DNA of 64,000 bases. Origin: Lutimaribacter_A marinistellae. Its GTDB lineage: Bacteria; Pseudomonadota; Alphaproteobacteria; Rhodobacterales; Rhodobacteraceae. The notes under the pieces are model-generated. The model was not told the DNA's origin and did no database searches. It worked only from the letters and a program-made list of their open reading frames with translations. Shown piece after piece: positions 1 to 7,971 of this stretch. The translations under genes and the position numbers were made by a program. Position 1 is the stretch's first letter. Each line of letters opens with the position of its first letter. The DNA is taken from assembly GCF_042648365.1 (NCBI RefSeq), contig NZ_JBHRXI010000008.1:1-64000 (forward strand), written 5' to 3'.

Positions 1-94
1 AGCGCCCTCCCGAAACCACTTTCATCGCGCAAGCCGCCCAACGGCGGCTCCCTGCGTTCGCGGTAAAAACAAAAGCATCAAGATCAACGCACCC
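1..94. other. left edge, no gene called
   Basis: Short stretch between the window edge and the stop codon of the cupin gene. I see no convincing reading frame, RNA or hairpin here; it may be the intergenic tail of the neighbouring gene. Confidence 0.3.
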
Positions 95-568
95 TCAAAC
101 CCGACCCCCAGAAGAAACAAATCCACCCTCAGGCCCAGGCACGCACACGACAAGGATACGGGCGTCGCGATCTCCGCCGGATGCATAGAGGTGACCAACG
201 GAACTGTCGAAATAGATGCTGTCACCGGCCGCAAGGTGAACGGGATCGCGCCCCTCGACGAAGACCGTCACTTCGCCCTCCATCACGATCAGGAACTCCT
301 GCCCGGGGTGACGCACGAAGTCTTCGAAATCGACAAGTTCCCGCGCCTTGAGCGACCCCATCATCGGCGTCATCGCCTTGTTCCAAAGGTCCGGAAAAAG
401 CATCTCGTAGACGTAGTTCTGCGTCTCCTGCCGCTCGAAATCCCCTCCCCGCGCTACCGCAAAACTCCCAGCCTCGAAACGCTGACCCTCAGCGGTGAAA
501 AAAACCGCCAGATCAACGCCCAAACCAACCGAAAGCTGCGATAAACGATCATACGTCAACGAAATCAC
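95..568 (-). pseudogene. XRE/cupin regulator lacking its HTH (5' truncated)
   Basis: The frame encodes the last HTH helix and the sensor domain of an XRE-cupin regulator: 'SLTYDRLSQLSVGLGVDLAVFF' in shortened form is the usual end of the HTH (residues 3-24), followed by a cupin-2 barrel with 'HPGQEFLIVMEGEVTVFVEG' and 'GDSIYFDSSVGHLYAS'. Such proteins normally run about 190-210 residues with a 60-residue HTH first. Here a TGA sits in frame at 578-580, only a few codons upstream, and one other frame of 581-775 that I translated shows no HTH. The only starts are internal (GTG at 568). The cupin part is intact, so a DNA-independent ligand-binding protein is possible, but a decayed regulator of the divergent solute-binding gene is more likely. 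Confidence 0.55.
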
Positions 569-762
569 GCCAGACGATCAATTTCTGGGCAACCTTCGTC
601 TTTGGCGATCCGAAGATACTGGGAAACCTTGGCATGGGGCGGTTGAACCGGTAGCCTGTTGGAACTCTGGCACAGTTGAAAGGGCCGCGTGTACCCCAAG
701 CCGTTTCGGCGATCGGGACGCGCCTTTCGTCACTCTGCGCGCCTTTGGTTGCGCAACTGCCA

Positions 763-769
763 GGGAGAG
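763..769 (+). promoter_or_regulatory. ribosome binding site of the solute-binding protein
   Basis: GGGAGAG lies 6 bases before the ATG at 776 and fixes that start over the in-frame ATG at 689, which has no Shine-Dalgarno sequence and would put 29 extra residues before the Tat signal. Confidence 0.6.
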
Positions 770-775
770 TTTCTC

Positions 776-2446
776 ATGCCCATGTCACCTGATCGGCCTA
801 TGCGGATTCCGGATCATATTCATTCTTCGGCCAAAACAGCGCGCTCGGCGGGTTGCGAGGTTTCGCGGCGCGAGTTCCTTGCGACTGCCACCAGCTTTGG
901 CGTCGGGGCTGCCGCCGCTTACGGCATGCTTGGAGTGGCGCGTCCGGCCGCCGCACAGGGCACGCCCGAAATGGGCGGCACTGTTCGGATCCAGCAGGAG
1001 ATCGTGACGCTTCGCGATCCGCGGAAGTTCGATTTCAACAGCCTCGCCAACTTCACCCGCGGCTGGCTGGAATATCTCGTCGAGTACAATTCTGACGGCA
1101 CCTTTACCCCGTCGCTGCTGGAAAGCTGGGAAATCAACGACGATGCCACCGAATACACTTTGAAAGTACGTCCTGGCGTGACGTGGAACAACGGTGATCC
1201 CTTCACCTCTGCAGATGTCGCTCGCAACATCGAAGGATGGTGTGACAGCACGGTTGAAGCGAATTCCATGGCTATCCGCTTCGGCACCATCGTCGACGAG
1301 GATACCGGTAAGATGCTGGATGGTGCGGTGACGACACCGGATGAATTGACGGTTCGTATCGTGTTGCCCCGGCCCGATATCTCGCTGATTGCAAGCATGG
1401 CGGACTACCCGGCTGCGATCGTGCATGAGAGTTTCAAGGAAAACGACATGCTGGAGAACCCGATCGGGACTGGCCCTTACTTGCCCGAGTTCTACTCGGT
1501 CGGTGAGGCTTGGGCCTTGAACCGGAACACCGATCACACTTGGTGGAATGAGGGTAACGGCGCCTGGATGGATCGAATCGAGGGCATCGATTTCGGCTCT
1601 GATCCTTCGGCACATTTCGCGGGGGCCGAATCCGACGAGTTCGACGTTACATATGACACCGAGGGTGACTTCATTCCCGCCTTCGACCAACTCGACGGAT
1701 GGACCAAGCACACGGTGACGACCGGTGCCGTGGTTCTGGCTCGGCCGAACCAGCAGGCCGAGGTGAACGGAGTAACCCCCTATGGTGATGCACGCGTGCG
1801 TCGCGCTCTGGCTTTGGCGGTAGACAATGCGGCCGTCCTGGAACTGGCCTACAACGATCTCGGCGCGGTGGGTGAGAACCACCATGTATCGCCCGTGCAT
1901 CCTGACTATGCCGACATCGGGCCCGCCGAGTACGATCCGGAAAAGGCTCTGGCCTTGTTGGAAGAGGCTGGAATGGCCGATTTCGAGCACGAACTGATTT
2001 CGCTCGACGCCGCTTTCTGGAAAGCAACTGCGGATGCCATTGCGGCGCAATTGCGTGATGCGGGCATTCCGATCAAGCGTACGGTGATCCCGTCGTCCTC
2101 GTTCTGGAATGACTGGGCGAAGTATCCTTTCTCGGTCACCAACTGGAACCATCGTCCCTTGGGCATTCAGACATATGCGCTTGCATATGTTTCCGGGAAA
2201 AGCTGGAACGAGTCGGGTTTTGCAAATGCCGAGTTCGATGCCTTGGTTGAAAAAGCGTTGGCGACCCCGGATGTCGAAGCGCGCCGAGCGATAATGGAGC
2301 AGCTTGAACAGATCATGGTCGACGAAGGTGTGATAATCCAACCCTATTTCAGGGGGTTGGCAAACCACGCAAAGTCGAACCTGAATGGTGCAGGCATCCA
2401 TGTCAGCCAAGAAATGAAGCCGCAATACATGTTCTGGTCGGCGTAG
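776..2446 (+). CDS. ABC transporter substrate-binding protein, family 5 (SBP_bac_5), Tat-exported
   Basis: 556-residue periplasmic binding protein of the dipeptide/nickel/opine class. Residues 30-36 'SRREFLA' followed by a hydrophobic stretch and 'ARPAAAQG' (cleavage near 60) form a twin-arginine signal. The mature part has the family's early block 'TRGWLEYLVEYNSDGTFTPS', 'LKVRPGVTWNNGDPFTSADV', the 'GTGPY' turn and 'VRRALALAVDN'. Length fits the family. No permease or ATPase gene is near, so it must work with a transporter encoded elsewhere or as an orphan sensor. It is divergent from the broken cupin regulator and convergent with the creatininase operon, which suggests it supplies that pathway. 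The ligand cannot be read from sequence; Tat export implies folding, perhaps with a cofactor, before translocation. Confidence 0.88.
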   Translation: MPMSPDRPMRIPDHIHSSAKTARSAGCEVSRREFLATATSFGVGAAAAYGMLGVARPAAAQGTPEMGGTVRIQQEIVTLRDPRKFDFNSLANFTRGWLEYLVEYNSDGTFTPSLLESWEINDDATEYTLKVRPGVTWNNGDPFTSADVARNIEGWCDSTVEANSMAIRFGTIVDEDTGKMLDGAVTTPDELTVRIVLPRPDISLIASMADYPAAIVHESFKENDMLENPIGTGPYLPEFYSVGEAWALNRNTDHTWWNEGNGAWMDRIEGIDFGSDPSAHFAGAESDEFDVTYDTEGDFIPAFDQLDGWTKHTVTTGAVVLARPNQQAEVNGVTPYGDARVRRALALAVDNAAVLELAYNDLGAVGENHHVSPVHPDYADIGPAEYDPEKALALLEEAGMADFEHELISLDAAFWKATADAIAAQLRDAGIPIKRTVIPSSSFWNDWAKYPFSVTNWNHRPLGIQTYALAYVSGKSWNESGFANAEFDALVEKALATPDVEARRAIMEQLEQIMVDEGVIIQPYFRGLANHAKSNLNGAGIHVSQEMKPQYMFWSA

Positions 2447-2466
2447 ACTTCGCCGCACCTAACTGA

Positions 2467-2493
2467 AAGGCCGCCCCGAGGGGCGGCCTTTTT
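2467..2493 (+). terminator. Rho-independent terminator
   Basis: Inverted repeat AAGGCCGCCCC / GGGGCGGCCTT with a 3-base loop followed directly by a T run. It ends transcription of the solute-binding gene 20 bases after its stop and lies between it and the convergent DUF2165-like gene. Confidence 0.9.
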
Positions 2494-2495
2494 CG

Positions 2496-2981
2496 TCAGA
2501 GCATCAGCACCAGAAGAACGAAAAACCCCCAATACATCAGCATGAAGTGGTTCGACTGGGCCCATTGATGACAATACCAATACGCGAAGTAGTTCCCTCC
2601 GATCACGAACCCTGCCCAGATCGAAACGAACAGGGTCGAACTCAGAATTGCGGCACCTGTTGCAAGAGTTCCGGCGACAACCCCGGCTGCTGCCAGAGCC
2701 AGCAGCAGTGCCGAAAGCAACAGCAGAACCGCAGCCAGCGTTTCGAACAGACGAACCGTCCGGAACATACGTCCGATTAGTTCGGGCGAGTCGATGCGGC
2801 GATGTGCAATTATCGCGAAATCGTCAGGGTACATCTGCTCCATCAGTTCCATACGAACCACCAGCGCGACAGCCTCTTCGTTTAGCCGCGGATGTATCCA
2901 GTTGTCGGCAACGGCGACCGTCATCCAGACGCCCAGGCCTGCGACCAGGGCAGCATCCACAAGAAATAGGATCGCTACCAT
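2496..2981 (-). CDS. DUF2165-like small integral membrane protein
   Basis: About 161 residues with four hydrophobic segments (N-terminal 'MVAILFLVDAALVAGLG', a central pair separated by a short turn, and C-terminal 'FMLMYWGFFVLLVLML'). The pattern of first helix, soluble loop, helix pair and a late 'NYFAYWYCHQWAQSNHFM' resembles the DUF2165 family. I chose the ATG at 2981: it lies 8 bases after the TauD-like gene's stop and is preceded by GAGG. A longer frame to 3080 only overlaps the dioxygenase gene. Last gene of the minus-strand operon; function unknown, possibly membrane transport or anchoring for the pathway. Confidence 0.7.
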   Translation of the reverse strand: MVAILFLVDAALVAGLGVWMTVAVADNWIHPRLNEEAVALVVRMELMEQMYPDDFAIIAHRRIDSPELIGRMFRTVRLFETLAAVLLLLSALLLALAAAGVVAGTLATGAAILSSTLFVSIWAGFVIGGNYFAYWYCHQWAQSNHFMLMYWGFFVLLVLML

Positions 2982-2988
2982 CGCTGCC

Positions 2989-3882
2989 TCAAGCCATTTC
3001 CGGCTCGATACGGATCGCGTCGAGACCGTCGCTTTCGCGAACCGAAGAGCAAATGCTCGACAGCTTGCGCGGCTGTTCATAAGGCCAGGGTGTACCCCTG
3101 TGCATCACCGCCCGCTGGTCCCACAGCAGGACATCGCCCACCGACCATTGATGCGAATAAACGAAACGCGGCTGTGTACAGAACTCGGTGAGTTCGGCAA
3201 GCAATGCCTCGCTCTCTTCGGCGTCATAACCATCTACGGCAAAAGCATGGCTGGCGAGGTAAAGCGCCTCACGCCCGTTCACCGGGTTGGGCCAGACCGA
3301 TTTCCAATGCTGGTCGGGCCATTTGTTGAACATCGGCAGTTTCGACAATTCCTCCGAGATCTTCTTGCGGGAATGGCTGTAACGGTGCCAGATCCCGCGC
3401 CCCTCGACTCGCGTCCTGAGATCGGCGGGCATCTCGGCCCAGGCTGCGCGCGTGGACGCAAGCTCGGTTGCGCCGCCCTCGGTGGTTACAACGCGCCCGA
3501 CGAGAATGTTCACCAAGGAGGGCACCGGCAAGAACGTACTGTCTGAATGCCACAGAAAGTTCGACTTCAGATTCAGTGTTTTGAGGTCCATCTCACCGCT
3601 TGTGGTGCCGTCATCGAGAACGTTCGACACTTCGGGGATCTTGAATGCTTCACCCGGTTTGCGCGTGTCGGCTTCGCGGTCCTCTATGGGACCGAACAAA
3701 CCGGCGAGTTCCAGGTGCTTTTCCGGCGCCAGATCCTGCCCGCGAAAAAGCAGGGCGGAGTGCTCTTCGAAAAGTGCGCGGATCTCTGGAAACAGGTTCT
3801 CCGCCGTCACAACCATCAAATCAAGGCCATGTACCTCGACGCCAAAAGTCGGATTGAGCGGGGTCAGGTCAAACTGTGTCAT
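2989..3882 (-). CDS. TauD/TfdA-family Fe(II)/2-oxoglutarate dioxygenase
   Basis: 297-residue non-haem iron oxygenase that should hydroxylate or oxidatively cleave its substrate using 2-oxoglutarate and O2. The iron triad is visible: H112 and D114 in 'WHSDSTF', and the distal H261 in 'WDQRAVMHRGTPW', with R272 as the 2-oxoglutarate anchor. The opening 'LNPTFGVEVHGLDL' and 'HSALLFRGQD' are typical of the TauD/TfdA group; 'WHSDSTF' is closer to the TfdA-like branch than to taurine dioxygenase. It lies 15 bases after the FAD-linked oxidase in the same operon. Substrate unknown; the nitrogen-hydrolase neighbours make an N-containing acid more plausible than a sulfonate. Confidence 0.88.
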   Translation of the reverse strand: MTQFDLTPLNPTFGVEVHGLDLMVVTAENLFPEIRALFEEHSALLFRGQDLAPEKHLELAGLFGPIEDREADTRKPGEAFKIPEVSNVLDDGTTSGEMDLKTLNLKSNFLWHSDSTFLPVPSLVNILVGRVVTTEGGATELASTRAAWAEMPADLRTRVEGRGIWHRYSHSRKKISEELSKLPMFNKWPDQHWKSVWPNPVNGREALYLASHAFAVDGYDAEESEALLAELTEFCTQPRFVYSHQWSVGDVLLWDQRAVMHRGTPWPYEQPRKLSSICSSVRESDGLDAIRIEPEMA

Positions 3883-3897
3883 CCTACTTCTCTCTTC

Positions 3898-5325
3898 CTA
3901 AGTCTCGTTCTTGTGGCCCATGGCCTCGATTTCTTCGGGGGAAAGGTGCCGCAGCTTTTCCCAAACGCGGGATTTGCCAGGATTCAATAGCCCCTTCGGG
4001 TCCAGCCGTTTCTTCCACGCCAAATGTCGGTAATCGGGCTGCATGTGATTGCCCTCGATCGCGTTGAGATGCGCGTCATAAACGGTGAAGCCGTCGGACT
4101 CGTAAGTCGCATTTATCTCGGCAAGCCGTTCGGGGTTCTTGAACCAGATGATAGGAAGGTCAGCGGTGAGAACCTTGCCGCCCGCCCGTGTGAACTCGTG
4201 ATGCGACCAGACATCGTCGCCGAGTTTATTGCGCATCGCGGCCACGCGGTCGCTATCAGAGGGATCAGGCACGCCGATCTGTTGATAGGTCGCGCTTCGG
4301 TCCGATTTGAGAACCTGAAGCGTGGTGTGATTATAGGCGAACTCGAACACGTGGGGCAGTCTCAGCCGCGTGCGCTCCTCTTCGTCCATGGCAAGGTGAA
4401 CGGTACCGCCATGTGCCTCGATGAGGTTACGGAATGCCGGCAGTTGGTCGCGAGGAACCAGAGAAACAAGCAGATGCTTTCCCTTGGGAACGTGGTTTTC
4501 CAGGCGAGGAAAGTAATCGCAGATTCGCGAGTCCACCGTCGAACAAAGCTTGCGAGCGATGTCTTCATCCGGCGCCGAGGCGAGTGCATAGCCCGCGCGG
4601 TAGCAATCGGCATAGTCGTCGAAGCCCGCCATGCAACCGATCCAGTCCTGCGTAGGCACGGTTCGCAAGGTGACCTCGGTGATCGCGCCATTGAGACCCC
4701 AAGCATGGTGTATTTGAAGAACGTCATCGCCGTCGAAACTGTGTTCGACCGGTTCCGCCTCCATCGACAGGGCCTTGATACTGATGATGTTGCCGTTCTC
4801 GCGAAGCGGCCCGTTGGCAACCGAGCCGATCCCGGCCGATCCACCGGCAACAAAACCTCCGACAGTGGCGATGTCCTGCGTGGACGGAAACATCGCCATC
4901 TCCCAACCTTCCGGTTGCAGGGCGGCGTTGATGTCAGCCATCAGCGCTCCTGCCTCGGCCCGGACGAACCCGTCACCGATTTCAAGGATACGGTTCATTG
5001 CAGTGGTTTCGATGATCAGGCCCCCCTCCAGCGGTACGGCCTGCCCATAGTTCCCAGTGCCGCCACCACGCAGAACCACGGGAATCTCTTCAGAATAGGC
5101 AACGGCCAGACACTGCGCCAATTCTTGCCGCGTTTTGGGAAGTGCCACGAGATCGCCAAAGCACTTGCGCAATTCCTGATTGAGGATCGGCGAATACCAG
5201 AAAAAGTCGCGCGAACGCTTCTTGACCAGAACCGGCTCATCAATCACCTCGACCGGCGCAAGGCTTTGTGCGATCGCGGCCCAATCCCGTTCGGTGTCGT
5301 GTTGTTTTTCCGGAACATCATTCAT
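3898..5325 (-). CDS. FAD-linked oxidase (GlcD/FAD_binding_4 type)
   Basis: 475-residue flavoprotein of the vanillyl-alcohol-oxidase fold. Residues 82-95 'PVVLRGGGTGNYGQ' are the FAD pyrophosphate loop, and 'DIATVGGFVAGGSAGIGSVA' (about 146-165) is the second FAD-contact block. The C-terminal part ends with 'LDPKGLLNPGKSRVW', a signature of the GlcD/D-lactate dehydrogenase group. It probably oxidises a 2-hydroxy acid or amine. The start overlaps the amidohydrolase stop by 4 bases (5322-5325), so the two are translationally coupled. Electron acceptor and substrate are not evident. Confidence 0.85.
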   Translation of the reverse strand: MNDVPEKQHDTERDWAAIAQSLAPVEVIDEPVLVKKRSRDFFWYSPILNQELRKCFGDLVALPKTRQELAQCLAVAYSEEIPVVLRGGGTGNYGQAVPLEGGLIIETTAMNRILEIGDGFVRAEAGALMADINAALQPEGWEMAMFPSTQDIATVGGFVAGGSAGIGSVANGPLRENGNIISIKALSMEAEPVEHSFDGDDVLQIHHAWGLNGAITEVTLRTVPTQDWIGCMAGFDDYADCYRAGYALASAPDEDIARKLCSTVDSRICDYFPRLENHVPKGKHLLVSLVPRDQLPAFRNLIEAHGGTVHLAMDEEERTRLRLPHVFEFAYNHTTLQVLKSDRSATYQQIGVPDPSDSDRVAAMRNKLGDDVWSHHEFTRAGGKVLTADLPIIWFKNPERLAEINATYESDGFTVYDAHLNAIEGNHMQPDYRHLAWKKRLDPKGLLNPGKSRVWEKLRHLSPEEIEAMGHKNET

Positions 5326-6554
5326 GTCGGAACTCCATGCAGGTCGACCAAGGGAACCGGTCGCGGCAGGGCGCTGAGCAATTCCGAGGTCGAAAGAGCG
5401 TCGAACGAAAGAAGATCCCCCAAGGCAGCCCCGTCGACGGTTTGAGGTGCCAGTCCCAGGGCGATTTGCGCCCCGGTGGTGATCATGGGAAGTATTTCGT
5501 CAAAGGGCGGGTCGAGGTGTGCCGCCAGGACCGTCAGCGACAAGACAGAAACCGGATCATGTCGTCCAATCGGACAGAAGGCATCGCGCACATTGTCCGT
5601 CCCGACCACGACATTCACGCCTGCTGCGCGCAGTTCGTGCACACGGGTGATTCCGCGCCTGTCCGGTGTGCCCGCGTTTCGGCCCTGCAGGTAGAGGTTG
5701 GTCTGCGGCAGGACGGCGACAGAAATGCCGGCGCGCGCAAGTTTGTCTGCGATCCGTTTCACAGATTCGGGCCGCTGGTTGGCAAGGCTGCAGGCATGAC
5801 CGCACAAGACCGGGCCTTGGAAACGCGCTGCCAGCGCAGCGTCTGCGATCCGTTCCAAGCCGTCGAGGCCGGGTTCGAGCCCTTCATCGACGTGAAAATC
5901 CAGCGCAAGTCCAAGGCGGTCAGCCTCGCGAAACGTGTTTTCCAGCCCCTTGTCGCGTTCGGGCTGGTCAAACAGGAAAGCGCCAAGAACGCCACCATCC
6001 GCCGCTACCCGGCTGGCACAGCGTCGCGCGTAGCCATCATCAGAGAGTTGGTCGATACCGGTCAGCGCGGCGCGTTGCAGGCACAACCCGGCATCCTTTG
6101 CCAGCTCTGCCAATACGTGCCAGGCGAGTGGAGGACGGTCCCCATCGGCATCGTCGCCCCAATCGACATGGGTGCGTACTGCGCTGCACCCCGCCTTTTT
6201 CAGTTCGCGCAACCCGCGTGCTGCGCGGATGCGGATGTTCTCGGCGGTCCAGGTCGCCTTGTCTGCTCGTTGTGCCTCTATCGCCTCGTGCAGGTCTCCG
6301 CCGACGTCGTGCATCCGGTCAATGCTGTGGCATTTGTCGAGGTGTACATGCGCTTCGGTCAATCGCGGCAGGACAAGATGCGCGGGCTTCGTCTGGGAAG
6401 GGTGGAGTGCCACGGCCCGCCCCTCCACGATCAGCAAGTCGCCAGCCAAGCAATCGGCGACTGGTATGCCACCGAAACGCGCCGGATCAGAAACAAGCGA
6501 TCGCGGCACCAATACGCCGGGTACGGAAAAAGACCCTCCACCGACACGGTTCAT
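5322..6554 (-). CDS. amidohydrolase, cytosine-deaminase (CodA)-like
   Basis: 410-residue metal-dependent deaminase/amidohydrolase. The CodA-type set is complete: 'EAHVHLDK' (H69, H71, D73, K74), 'THVDW' near 129, 'FHVDEGLEP' (H221, E224), 'CGHACSLANQ' (H253) and 'GTDNVRDAFCPIG' (D320). CodA-like enzymes hydrolyse an amidine C-N bond in a ring such as cytosine, isoguanine or related heterocycles. It sits between the creatininase-like and FAD oxidase genes with 4-base overlaps on both sides, so it is part of a linear pathway. The linking of a ring deaminase to a cyclic-amide hydrolase suggests stepwise opening of a small N-heterocycle; the exact substrate is inference. Confidence 0.83.
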   Translation of the reverse strand: MNRVGGGSFSVPGVLVPRSLVSDPARFGGIPVADCLAGDLLIVEGRAVALHPSQTKPAHLVLPRLTEAHVHLDKCHSIDRMHDVGGDLHEAIEAQRADKATWTAENIRIRAARGLRELKKAGCSAVRTHVDWGDDADGDRPPLAWHVLAELAKDAGLCLQRAALTGIDQLSDDGYARRCASRVAADGGVLGAFLFDQPERDKGLENTFREADRLGLALDFHVDEGLEPGLDGLERIADAALAARFQGPVLCGHACSLANQRPESVKRIADKLARAGISVAVLPQTNLYLQGRNAGTPDRRGITRVHELRAAGVNVVVGTDNVRDAFCPIGRHDPVSVLSLTVLAAHLDPPFDEILPMITTGAQIALGLAPQTVDGAALGDLLSFDALSTSELLSALPRPVPLVDLHGVPT

Positions 6555-7345
6555 GAAGACGGCCTCCGGTGGTCGAAGCGGGCGAATTCGGCGAGGAAAG
6601 CGGCAAAATTCCTTGCAGCGCTTGATATCAGGGCCTCACCCTTTTCTTTCGTTGCAGCAGCAGCATTTCCGCACGCGCCCAAGGGGTGCATGTCTTGGGC
6701 CATCCAGCCGGGATTGGCAGGTTTGCCCGACAGACCGACATTCGGAAACCGGCTCTCCCAGTCCGACATGGCCGGACGAAAATTCTGTGCCAGCGCCATG
6801 TCGACGCGGTCGGGACGAAGGGCAAGCATTGCCGATGTCTCGCTGTCACCGGCATGGATGTCGTGTGCATACTCATGTGGTTCGAAATGGGATTGCCACT
6901 CGGCAAAACTGCTCCAGGAACAGGTCACGACGATCATCTCATGCATGATGCGCAAGTCCCGCGCCACGATCTGCAACAGGGCGCTGTTGCCGCCATGGCC
7001 GTTGAACAGGACCAGACGCTTGACGCCCGCCCGCGCGACAGAGGCGCCAATGTCACGAAGCACCGCAATGAGGGTTTCACCGGACAAGATCAGCGTTCCG
7101 GGAAACTCGATGTGTTCATCGCTTTTGGTGATTTTCAGCGTAGGCAAGATCAGAACCGATTGGTCATCAGCCAAGTCGCCAAGGGCTCGCTCTGCTACGG
7201 CATCGATAAGGTCACTGTCTACCGACAGTGGAAGGTGCGGGCCGTGCTGCTCGGTCGCCCCAAGTGGCAAGACCGCCACAGTGTCCTCTGCGAGGGTCGA
7301 AAAGCTGGACGAGGGCAGATCTGCCCAGAATCCCTGTACGCTCAT
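6551..7345 (-). CDS. creatininase-family amidohydrolase
   Basis: 264 residues, first gene of the five-gene minus operon. The family motif 'PLGATEQHGPHLPLSVDSD' gives metal ligands E32, H34 and D43, 'FNGHGGNSALL' gives H117, and 'HAGDSETS' supplies the late glutamate. Creatininase itself opens the creatinine ring to creatine; relatives act on formamides and in riboflavin or mycofactocin pathways. Length matches the family. The stop overlaps the amidohydrolase start by 4 bases. True creatininase activity is not proven, because no creatinase gene follows. Confidence 0.85.
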   Translation of the reverse strand: MSVQGFWADLPSSSFSTLAEDTVAVLPLGATEQHGPHLPLSVDSDLIDAVAERALGDLADDQSVLILPTLKITKSDEHIEFPGTLILSGETLIAVLRDIGASVARAGVKRLVLFNGHGGNSALLQIVARDLRIMHEMIVVTCSWSSFAEWQSHFEPHEYAHDIHAGDSETSAMLALRPDRVDMALAQNFRPAMSDWESRFPNVGLSGKPANPGWMAQDMHPLGACGNAAAATKEKGEALISSAARNFAAFLAEFARFDHRRPSS

Positions 7346-7560
7346 GTCACCACCCCTGCGGGCAGGACAGGATACAACTGATTTACTTCATCACACGATG
7401 TTTTGGGATCGCGCATTGGATCACCCCTGACTTTCTCCCGAACCGGGAGGTGAATTGGGTGGCCCTGAAACTCATCTGTGCCTGAGATGCAGCCTAAAGT
7501 TTTCAGAACTGATCGGATCTGGCAAGGTTTTTCTGACACAACAGGAAAGCTGTCAAAGAT
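7346..7560. promoter_or_regulatory. divergent promoter region, creatininase operon / RidA-like
   Basis: The 215 bases between two divergent starts must hold both promoters. I see no clear -35/-10 pair or operator; the + gene is preceded by AGGAAAG 15-20 bases before its ATG. Confidence 0.4.
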
Positions 7561-7959
7561 ATGAAAGCCTTGAACCCCGAAACACTGCGCGCGCCCTTTG
7601 CTGCTTACTCACATGGAACCGAGATACCGTGTGGAATGCGACTGATCCGAACGTCCGGGCAGCTTGGTATCGAAGCCGATGATTCGATCCCGGACAGTCC
7701 GTTTGATCAGGCCGTGATCTGTTTCGGGAACATTCGCGCAATCCTAGCAGAGGGGGGGATGACACCCGAAGATGTGGTGCATGTCACCGGCTATGTCACC
7801 GCACGCGAGCACATGGCAGGGTACATGCGTGCCCGAGATGCCTTTATTGGCGATGCATCTCGCTTGCCCAGCTCAACCCTGCTGATCGTCTCGGGGTTCA
7901 CCAAGCCGGAGTTCAAGGTCGAGGTAGAGGTATGGGCTGCTCAAGCTGTCGCTGAATAG
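7561..7959 (+). CDS. RidA-family (YjgF/YER057c/UK114) protein
   Basis: 132-residue trimeric barrel protein. The family's 'GQLGIEADDSIPDSPFDQ', 'FGNIRAILAEGGMTPEDVVH' and the closing 'KVEVEVWA' are clear. Classical RidA deaminates reactive enamine/imine intermediates and needs an arginine in the 'ARS' motif; here the equivalent position is in 'LPSSTLLIV', with serine and no arginine, so it belongs to an Rid subgroup without canonical imine-deaminase chemistry. It is divergent from the creatininase operon, consistent with handling an imine or carbamate intermediate of that pathway. Confidence 0.85.
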   Translation: MKALNPETLRAPFAAYSHGTEIPCGMRLIRTSGQLGIEADDSIPDSPFDQAVICFGNIRAILAEGGMTPEDVVHVTGYVTAREHMAGYMRARDAFIGDASRLPSSTLLIVSGFTKPEFKVEVEVWAAQAVAE

Positions 7960-7971
7960 CCCGCCGGCAGT

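Noticed and set aside
785..2458. 557-codon open frame antisense to the solute-binding protein
   Set aside because: Arginine/glycine/valine-rich shadow with no motif; the opposite strand encodes a complete Tat-signal binding protein.
6551..7345. Mycofactocin-system creatininase (MftE)
   Set aside because: No mycofactocin radical-SAM or precursor gene nearby; the operon is catabolic in character.
4024..7430. Two overlapping + strand frames of 473 and 720 codons antisense to the oxidase, amidohydrolase and creatininase genes
   Set aside because: They run across several real gene boundaries and lack recognisable domains; a product of GC-rich codon bias.
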